Assembly (NCBI RefSeq): GCF_002870125.1
Contig: NZ_PNEO01000005.1
Coordinates: 62,001 to 126,000, forward strand
Reading direction: 5' to 3'
DNA from: Burkholderia sp. WAC0059
GTDB lineage: Bacteria > Pseudomonadota > Gammaproteobacteria > Burkholderiales > Burkholderiaceae
Length of the DNA: 64,000 nt
Position numbers and translations under genes: made by a program
Part shown: positions 58,251 to 64,000 of the stretch, piece after piece
Numbering within the stretch: position 1 is the stretch's first letter
How the letters are laid out: each line of letters opens with the position of its first letter
Notes under the pieces: model-generated
What the model was told of the DNA's origin: nothing
What the model saw: only the letters and a program-made list of their open reading frames with translations
Databases searched by the model: none

Positions 58251-58414
58251 CGGCGCTCCATCGGTGGGTGGGGTTCGGCATCGCCCGCGATACCCGGCGA
58301 ATCGAAACCAGTCGAGAGTCTAAAGGAATGTGAATGGCACCGCTCGCGGCGGCAACCGGCGCGGCACGCGCGGCATTCACGAATGCAGACGGCACCCGGC
58401 GCTTTTATCCCAAT

Positions 58415-58435
58415 AAATATCAAAATGTGATATTT
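58415..58435. promoter_or_regulatory. Palindrome AAATATCA-N5-TGATATTT, candidate MarR operator
   Basis: Perfect 8-bp arms (58415-58422 and 58428-58435) in an AT-rich patch 36 bases before the marR start. Length and symmetry suit a MarR dimer; binding by the adjacent gene's product is an inference. Confidence 0.55.
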
Positions 58436-58470
58436 TTCGTTTCCCGATCCGAGCCGCCGCGCTGCGCCCC

Positions 58471-58884
58471 ATGACCCGACGCCGTTCCCTTCTCGCGAAA
58501 GCCGATTTCGAACAGCTTTCGGAATTCCGCTATCAGATGCGCCGCTTCGAGCGCTTCTCCGAAGAGGCCGCGCAAAACGAGGGCCTCACGCCGTTGCAAT
58601 ACCTGTTGCTGCTGCACGTAAAAGGCTATCCGGGCCGCGCGTGGGCGACGATCGGCGAGCTGGCGGAGCGGCTGCAAGCCCGGCATCACGGCGTCGTCTC
58701 GCTCGTCTCGCGCTGCGAGGCGCTCGCGCTCGTCGAGCGCCGGCCGAGCGAGACGGACCGGCGCCAGGTCGAGGTCCATCTGCTCGAAGCGGGCGAAGCC
58801 CTGCTGTCGAAGCTGGCGCAAATCCATCGCGCCGAACTCCGCTCGCTCGCCGGCTCGTTCAGCGTCCCGCAAATCGATTCGTAG
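58471..58884 (+). CDS. MarR family transcriptional regulator
   Basis: 137 residues. TPLQYLLLLHVKGYPGRAWATIGELAERLQARHHGVVSLVSRCEALALVERRPSETDRRQVEVHL is a full MarR winged helix (recognition helix HHGVVSLVSRCE, wing ETDRRQVE). The short C-terminus provides the rest of the dimer interface. The ClC gene begins 6 bases after the stop, so regulator and channel are one transcript. The palindrome 36 bases upstream suggests autoregulation of both. Confidence 0.88.
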   Translation: MTRRRSLLAKADFEQLSEFRYQMRRFERFSEEAAQNEGLTPLQYLLLLHVKGYPGRAWATIGELAERLQARHHGVVSLVSRCEALALVERRPSETDRRQVEVHLLEAGEALLSKLAQIHRAELRSLAGSFSVPQIDS

Positions 58885-58890
58885 ACCGCC

Positions 58891-60678
58891 ATGTCCACCC
58901 TCCGCCACGCGCACCGGCGCGACTTCTCCGTCAACGACCGCCTGCCCGTCATCGGCGCGCTCGCGGCCGGCATCGGCGTGCTCAGCACGGTCGCCGCCTG
59001 GGTGCTCATGAATCTCATCCACCTGTTCACGAACCTGTTCTTTTTCGCGCGCTTCTCGTTCGCGGACCGCTCGCCGGCCCACAACGGCCTCGGCGCCTGG
59101 GTCGTGCTGGTGCCGGTCGCGGGCGGACTGATCGTCGGCCTGATCGCGCGCTACGGCTCGGAGCGCATTCGCGGCCACGGCATTCCCGAGGCCATCGAGG
59201 CCATCCTGTTCGGCAGAAGCCGCATGTCGGCAAAGGTCGCGCTCCTCAAGCCGCTTGCCTCGGGCATCGCGATCGGCAGCGGCGGGCCGTTCGGCGCGGA
59301 AGGGCCGATCATCATGACGGGCGGCGCGCTCGGCTCGCTCGTCGCCCAGCGCGTGAGAATGAGCGCCGCCGAGCGCAAGACGCTGCTCGTCGCCGGCGCG
59401 GCCGCGGGCATGACCGCCGTGTTCGGCACGCCGGTCGCGGCCGTGCTGCTCGCCGTCGAATTGCTGCTGTTCGAGTGGCGTCCGCGCAGCCTGATTCCGG
59501 TCGCGCTGGCCTGCGCGGTCGCGGGCTTCGTGCGCAGCGCGTTTTTCGGCACCGGCCCGCTGTTTCCGCTGCAGACGGCGCCGGCCTCGCCGCTCCTGAT
59601 GCTCTCGTGCGTCGTCGCGGGCCTCGTCTCCGGCGCGCTCGCGGCCGGACTCTCGGCGGCGCTCTACCGGATCGAGGACGGGTTCGCGCGGCTGCGGCTG
59701 CACTGGATGTGGTGGCCCATGCTCGGCGGGCTCGCCGTCGGCGCGGGCGGACTGATCGAGCCGCACACGCTCGGCGTCGGCTACGACGTGATCGGCGGCC
59801 TGCTGCATCGGCAATTCGCGCTGCAGGTCGTCGTCGCGATCGTCTCCGTGAAGGCCGTCATCTGGCTGATCGCGCTCGGCTCGGGCACCTCGGGCGGCGT
59901 GCTCGCTCCGCTGCTGATGCTAGGCGCCGGCCTCGGCGTGCTGCTGGGCCACGCGCTGCCCGCCGACGAGGCGGCGCTGTGTCCGCTCCTCTGCATGGCG
60001 GCGACGCTGGGCGCCACGCTCGGCGCGCCGCTCACGGCCATCGTGTTCGCGTTCGGCCTCACGCACGACGGCAACGCGCTGCTGCCGCTGCTGGCCGCCA
60101 CGCTGGTTGCGCACGCGTTCTCGACGGCGGCCATGCGCCGTTCGATCATGACCGAGAAAATCGCGCGGCGCGGCCGCCACATCTACCGCGAGTACGGCGT
60201 CGATCCGCTCGAGCGCCATCACGTCGAGGAGGTCATGTCGTGCGAAGTCGAGACGATCGACGCCACGCTGACGGCCCGCGAGGCGCTCGCCCGGTTCTTC
60301 GGCACCGACCAGCGGCATCGCGCCTATCCGGTCGTCGAGATGGGGCGCGTGCTCGGCATCGCCGATCGGGACTTGCTGAGGACGCTAAGCGAAACGCAGT
60401 CCGAAATAAAAATCGGCGCTTCGATACAGACGCATCAACCCGTCGTCGCGCTCGAGAGCGAGACCTGCCGACTCGTCGCGACGCGGCTCGCGGTGCACGA
60501 CATCGAACGCATGCCGGTCGTCACGGACCGGCAGACCATGCGGCTCGTCGGCATCGTGTCGCGCAGCGATCTCGTCGGGTTGTCGCTCGCGCACTTCGAC
60601 GAGGAGCATCGCCGCGAACGCTTCGGACGCCTGCTGCCGATCGGGCGCAGACTGCGCGCGCGACACGTGCCGCGTTGA
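58891..60678 (+). CDS. ClC-type chloride channel/antiporter with CBS pair
   Basis: 595 residues. Residues ~20-430 are a ClC membrane domain: the selectivity sequences GSGGPFGAEGP (ClC motif GxFxP variant) and GSGTSGGVLAPLLMLGAG are present, and RGHGIPEAIEAI precedes them. The gating-glutamate motif GREGP of transporters appears as GAEGP, still with the glutamate. A cytoplasmic C-terminus with two CBS repeats (about 450-505 and 510-575) probably binds adenine nucleotides. Likely role: chloride or fluoride/proton exchange. It is co-transcribed with the MarR gene. Confidence 0.9.
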   Translation: MSTLRHAHRRDFSVNDRLPVIGALAAGIGVLSTVAAWVLMNLIHLFTNLFFFARFSFADRSPAHNGLGAWVVLVPVAGGLIVGLIARYGSERIRGHGIPEAIEAILFGRSRMSAKVALLKPLASGIAIGSGGPFGAEGPIIMTGGALGSLVAQRVRMSAAERKTLLVAGAAAGMTAVFGTPVAAVLLAVELLLFEWRPRSLIPVALACAVAGFVRSAFFGTGPLFPLQTAPASPLLMLSCVVAGLVSGALAAGLSAALYRIEDGFARLRLHWMWWPMLGGLAVGAGGLIEPHTLGVGYDVIGGLLHRQFALQVVVAIVSVKAVIWLIALGSGTSGGVLAPLLMLGAGLGVLLGHALPADEAALCPLLCMAATLGATLGAPLTAIVFAFGLTHDGNALLPLLAATLVAHAFSTAAMRRSIMTEKIARRGRHIYREYGVDPLERHHVEEVMSCEVETIDATLTAREALARFFGTDQRHRAYPVVEMGRVLGIADRDLLRTLSETQSEIKIGASIQTHQPVVALESETCRLVATRLAVHDIERMPVVTDRQTMRLVGIVSRSDLVGLSLAHFDEEHRRERFGRLLPIGRRLRARHVPR

Positions 60679-60740
60679 CCGGCCCCGGCGCTTCTCCCCG
60701 CGCCGTCTCTCCCCGCGCCGCCTCGCGGCCCAGCCCCGCG

Positions 60741-61370
60741 CTACGCCGCGAGCCGTTCCAGATACGCGCAGAGCATCTCGCCCATCTCGTCCGCCCACGC
60801 GTCCATTTCCGCCTTCGAGCGGGCGCGTCCTGAAACGCCCTCGCCGACCGTCGTTATCGTCGTCATGAGAACCTCGGCCGCGAATGCGCGCTTCGCTTTC
60901 GGCGCATGCGGCAGCACCTCGTCCACGAACGCGAGCGCGAGTTGCCGGGCCGCCTCCCGATGCCGGCTCGCCTCGGGCGCGTCGCGATAGAGCGGCGCTA
61001 CGTCGCCGAGCGCGACGCGCAGCGCCGCCTCCTCGTATTCGCTCCGGAAGAACGCGCGCACCGCCGCGCGCAACCGTTCGAGCGGCGGCCGGTCCGTGTC
61101 GCCGAGCATCCCGGCGATCAATTCGCCCGTCTGCCGCCACTCGTCCGACTGGAGCCGGAACAGGATGGCCTCCTTGTTCGGAAAGTACTGATAGAACGAG
61201 CCGACGCTCACGCCGGCCTCCTCCGCGACGCGCGCCGTCGTGAAACGCCGCGCGCCCTCGCGGATCAAAACGCGAACAGCGGCCTCCAGAATGTCCGCGA
61301 CGAGACGCGTGGAGCGCGCCTGGCTCGGGTGCTTGCGGGCCGAAACGACGGGACCTGGCCGTTTTTTCAT
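60741..61370 (-). CDS. TetR/AcrR family transcriptional regulator
   Basis: 209 residues from ATG 61370; the frame runs on upstream without a start that looks better. The TetR helix-turn-helix reads FTTARVAEEAGVSVGSFYQYFPNKEAI, and the C-terminal domain is the TetR_C type found with multidrug and detoxification genes. It is divergent from an O-methyltransferase gene, and the gap holds an inverted repeat (61384-61420) covering both starts' promoters. Ligand unknown. Confidence 0.88.
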   Translation of the reverse strand: MKKRPGPVVSARKHPSQARSTRLVADILEAAVRVLIREGARRFTTARVAEEAGVSVGSFYQYFPNKEAILFRLQSDEWRQTGELIAGMLGDTDRPPLERLRAAVRAFFRSEYEEAALRVALGDVAPLYRDAPEASRHREAARQLALAFVDEVLPHAPKAKRAFAAEVLMTTITTVGEGVSGRARSKAEMDAWADEMGEMLCAYLERLAA

Positions 61371-61383
61371 GGGATATCTGACC

Positions 61384-61420
61384 GAATGCGAATAGAAAAC
61401 GCGACGAATTATTCGTATTC
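61384..61420. promoter_or_regulatory. Inverted repeat in the TetR / methyltransferase gap
   Basis: GAATGCGAAT (61384-61393) and ATTCGTATTC (61411-61420) match inverted at 9 of 10 bases over a 17-base spacer. A central CGAAT-T-ATTCG (61405-61415) shares the right arm. This gives three GAAT-type half-sites, suited to a TetR repressor controlling both genes. Confidence 0.5.
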
Positions 61421-61463
61421 TAGCTAGATGCGCAACGTTGCGCGATCCACGAGGAAAACCCCG

Positions 61464-62126
61464 ATGAATACGCTCGCTTCTCCCCCGCTTTCGGCCCTGC
61501 TCGCGCAGCTCTTCGCCGATGCCGACGCCAGCGACGCGCGCCTGCGCGACGAACTGGCGAAGCTCTCCGACGACGAACGCGCGAAGCTGATGAGCCCCAG
61601 CGCCGACTATCGCGCGTTCTACTCGCGCGCGAAGGACTTCCATCTCGCGATCTCGCGCGAAACGGGCACGCTGCTCTACCTGCTCGCGCGCACGAATCGC
61701 GCGCGCTCGATCGTCGAGTTCGGCACGTCGTTCGGCATCTCCACGCTGCATCTGGCCGCCGCGCTGCGCGACAACGGCGGCGGCAGGCTCGTCACGACGG
61801 AGTTCGAGCCGTCGAAGGCCGCGCAGGCGCGCGAGCATTTCGCGCGCTCAGGGCTGGCCGACCTGATCGAGATTCGCGAAGGCGACGCGCTCGACACGCT
61901 CGCGCGCGCGCTGCCTGACACCATCGACCTCGTGCTGCTCGACGGCGCCAAACCGCTCTACGGCGACGTGCTCGCGCTGCTCGAACCGCGTCTGCGCACG
62001 GGCGCGCTCGTCGTCGCCGACAACGCGGACTGGAGCCCCGCCTACCTCGAACGCGTCCGCGGACCGCAGTCGCGCTACGTCTCGGTGCCGTTCGCGGCCG
62101 ACGTCGAGCTCTCGATGAAGCTCTGA
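61464..62126 (+). CDS. Class I SAM-dependent O-methyltransferase
   Basis: 220 residues, close to the O-methyltransferase family 3 (COMT-like) size. The SAM-binding region SIVEFGTSFGISTLHLAAAL and TTEFEPSKAAQAREHF are followed by DLVLLDGAKPLYGDVL and VVADNADW, carrying the metal-binding aspartates. GAGGAAAA precedes the ATG at 61464. Divergent TetR control suggests an inducible detoxification or small-molecule tailoring role; the substrate is unknown. Confidence 0.83.
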   Translation: MNTLASPPLSALLAQLFADADASDARLRDELAKLSDDERAKLMSPSADYRAFYSRAKDFHLAISRETGTLLYLLARTNRARSIVEFGTSFGISTLHLAAALRDNGGGRLVTTEFEPSKAAQAREHFARSGLADLIEIREGDALDTLARALPDTIDLVLLDGAKPLYGDVLALLEPRLRTGALVVADNADWSPAYLERVRGPQSRYVSVPFAADVELSMKL

Positions 62127-62271
62127 TCCCCGTTCCACGGTCCCCTGGCGCGAGAACGCGCCAATCTGGCCGCAGAACGCCCCTCGCGGCGGTTCACAGG
62201 CAACGGCCCGGCATCCAGAATTTCGTCAGGCGCGCGGCATTCCGGCCCGCGCATCCAACGGAGAGTGGAAG

Positions 62272-62955
62272 ATGAGCGAAATTCTTGCGACGGCCGAGCG
62301 CGTGGGCCCGGCCTTTTCCGTCGACGGCATGCTGCTGGCGCGCCAGAAAACCCGCGAGGCCATCCGTCGAATCGCGGCGCGCGTAACGCCCGGCATGGCC
62401 GAAGAAGAGGCGGTCGAAATGGCGAAAGGCATGCTCGTCGAGTCCGGCCTGGCGCTGAGCTGGCACCCGACGCGCGTGCGTTTCGGCGCGAACACCATCA
62501 AGCCGATGAAGCAGGCCTCGGTGCCCGGCGTCGTCCTACAGGAAAACGATATTTTCTTCATCGACATCGCGCCGCGCGTCGATGCCTGGGAAGGCGACGG
62601 CGGCGCGTCGTTCGTGGTCGGGCGGCACGCGGACTACGAGCGCTGCGCGCGCGACGCCGAACGGCTCTTTCACGAGGCCCGTGCGGTCTGGGAAAAGGAG
62701 CGGCTGAGCGGCCAGGCGCTCTACGCCTGGGCCGACAAGACGGCGCGCGCGATGGGCTGGGAGCTGAACTTCGACCTGCCCGGCCATCGCGTCTCGGACT
62801 TCCCGCACGCCACGATCTACACGGGCTCGCTCGCCGACCTCGACGCGACGCCTTCGGCGATGCGCTGGATTCTCGAGATCCACCTGCGCGACCCGCAACG
62901 GCGCTTCGGCGCATTCTTCGAGGACATGCTGCTCGACGACGCGTTCTACCGCTGA
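62272..62955 (+). CDS. M24 family (pita-bread) metallopeptidase-like protein
   Basis: 227 residues, only the catalytic domain without the N-terminal domain of prolidases. The pita-bread positions are visible: aspartates in DIFFIDIAPRV and EGDGGASFVVG, histidine in DLPGHRVSDFPH and glutamate in ILEIHLRDP. The second metal glutamate near the C-terminus is less clear, so activity is uncertain. GGAGAGTGGAAG directly precedes the ATG. It lies 73 bases before a flavoprotein gene. Possible roles are Xaa-Pro peptidase or a creatinase-like hydrolase. Confidence 0.75.
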   Translation: MSEILATAERVGPAFSVDGMLLARQKTREAIRRIAARVTPGMAEEEAVEMAKGMLVESGLALSWHPTRVRFGANTIKPMKQASVPGVVLQENDIFFIDIAPRVDAWEGDGGASFVVGRHADYERCARDAERLFHEARAVWEKERLSGQALYAWADKTARAMGWELNFDLPGHRVSDFPHATIYTGSLADLDATPSAMRWILEIHLRDPQRRFGAFFEDMLLDDAFYR

Positions 62956-63028
62956 GCCCCGCGGGCGGCCGGCTGTGCCGCCCGACTCGTCCGACTTCAT
63001 CCGACATCCGCCAGGAAACCCCAGACCC

Positions 63029-64000
63029 ATGAAAACCAGCCGCATCGTCATCGTCGGCAGCGGAGTGGGCGGCTATTCGGTCGCCCAGGCGCTGCGCAAG
63101 CGGGACGGCGCCGTGGACCTCGTCCTCGTCACAGGAGAAGCCGGCGCCGGCTATTCGAAACCGCTGCTCTCAAACGCCATCGCGCAAAAGCGGTCCGCGG
63201 CGCAGTGGATCACGTCGCCGCCCGAAGCCATGGCGAGCCGCCTGAACCTCACGCTGAAATCGCGCGAGCCGGTCACGGCCATCGACGTCGCCAACCGCTG
63301 CGTCGACACGTCGGGGGGCCGTTACGGCTACGACGCGCTCGTCCTCGCAACGGGCGCCGAACCCGCGCGGCCGCCCATCGCCGGAGACCGCGCCCGCGAA
63401 GCGCTCGCCGTCAACGATCTCGACGACTACGCCCGGTTTCGCGCCGCCATCGAGGGCGCGCGGCGCGTGCTCGTGATCGGCGCGGGCCTGATCGGCTGCG
63501 AATTCGCCAACGATCTGCTGGGCGCGAACGTCGTGCCGTTCGTCGTGGACCCCGGGCCCCGGCCGCTCGCCTCGCTCGCGCCCGCCGGAACCGGCCTCGC
63601 GCTGCAGCGCGCGCTCGAAGCCGGCGGCGTGCAATGGCGGCTCGGGCGGACCGTGCGATCGATCCAGGCGGCCGGTACGGGTTACGCGGCGACGCTCGAC
63701 GACGGCGAAGTCCTCCGCGTGGACGCCGTCCTCTGCGCGACAGGCCTGCGCCCGCGCACGCGGCTCGCCCGGGACGCCGGATTGCACGTAAACCGCGGCA
63801 TCGTCGTGGACGACTACGGGCGCGCGAGCCGGCCCGGCATCCTCGCCGTCGGCGACTGCGCCGAATACCCGGACGGAGTGCATCCGTTCGTGCGTCCCGT
63901 CCTCATCGCGGCAAAGGCGATGGCGGCCACGCTGCTCGGCACGCCGACGCGCATCGCGTTCCCGCCGATGCCCGTCTCCGTGAAGACGCCGCTCTACCCG
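63029..64000 (+). CDS. Rubredoxin-NAD+ reductase-like FAD flavoprotein (3' truncated by window)
   Basis: At least 324 residues, with no stop before the window end. FAD motif IVIVGSGVGGYSVAQAL at the N-terminus, GYSKPLLSNAIAQ, the NAD loop VLVIGAGLIGCEFANDL near residue 146, ATGLRPRTRLARDAGL, and the second FAD motif GILAVGDCAEYPDGVHPFVRP. This order is typical of rubredoxin reductases (RubB/AlkT), which pass electrons from NADH to rubredoxin and then to oxygenases. No rubredoxin gene is visible. AGGAAA lies upstream of the ATG. Confidence 0.85.
   Translation, partial: MKTSRIVIVGSGVGGYSVAQALRKRDGAVDLVLVTGEAGAGYSKPLLSNAIAQKRSAAQWITSPPEAMASRLNLTLKSREPVTAIDVANRCVDTSGGRYGYDALVLATGAEPARPPIAGDRAREALAVNDLDDYARFRAAIEGARRVLVIGAGLIGCEFANDLLGANVVPFVVDPGPRPLASLAPAGTGLALQRALEAGGVQWRLGRTVRSIQAAGTGYAATLDDGEVLRVDAVLCATGLRPRTRLARDAGLHVNRGIVVDDYGRASRPGILAVGDCAEYPDGVHPFVRPVLIAAKAMAATLLGTPTRIAFPPMPVSVKTPLYP

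Overview
The window looks like chromosomal DNA from a high-GC betaproteobacterium of the Burkholderiaceae (Burkholderia / Paraburkholderia / Trinickia type). The grounds are the very strong G/C preference at third codon positions, an ornithine-lipid acyltransferase of the OlsB type, and the housekeeping order rlmE-ftsH-folP-glmM-pstSCAB-phoU-phoB-phoR with ppk/ppx alongside, which I recall as typical of the main chromosome of that group. I see no insertion sequence, integrase, phage gene or CRISPR array.

Layout. Bases 1-5471 carry the 3' part of a urea/short-chain-amide ABC transporter operon (urtB', urtC, urtD, urtE), followed in the same direction by an acetamidase/formamidase-family enzyme and an SDR oxidoreductase, and closed by a terminator. 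Bases 5600-10560 hold two small regulator-plus-target modules: MarR against a MATE exporter and a ketopantoate-reductase-like enzyme, and TetR against an SDR enzyme. Each has palindromes in the divergent gap. A candidate small RNA and a 65-residue protein follow. Bases 11040-23000 are the phosphate block: olsB, ppx and ppk (divergent, with Pho boxes), and pstSCAB-phoU-phoB-phoR on the minus strand, headed by two Pho boxes. Bases 23000-40210 are core genes: glmM, folP, ftsH, rlmE, a YhbY-type RNA-binding protein, greA, carAB, mltD, gloB, a methyltransferase, rnhA, dnaQ and tRNA-Val(CAC).

Bases 40328-52716 are the most unusual part: a short-chain amide gene cluster. It encodes FmdA formamidase with an FmdB zinc-ribbon protein, an AmiE aliphatic amidase, an NCS1-type permease, and a 1146-residue protein that fuses an NCS1-type permease to a hybrid histidine kinase with a receiver. 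A LuxR-type response regulator overlaps that gene. Downstream of amiE sit a MoxR/CbbQ-like AAA+ ATPase and a VWA protein. The free permease and the permease-kinase share an eight-cysteine module with identical spacing. The palindrome TACGTC-N4-GACGTA lies in both divergent gaps, and in each it sits 34 bp (centre to centre) upstream of a plausible -10 box, for fmdA and for the permease. The amiE leader carries two terminator-like hairpins. The simplest reading is an amide-sensing circuit in which a transporter-derived sensor drives a LuxR-type regulator that activates amide uptake and hydrolysis.

Bases 52918-64000 are mixed: two tandem family-9 glycosyltransferases with a sulfotransferase-like gene, small secreted or hypothetical proteins, a serine esterase, MarR plus a ClC channel, TetR plus an O-methyltransferase, an M24 peptidase-like protein, and the 5' part of a rubredoxin-reductase-like flavoprotein cut by the window end.
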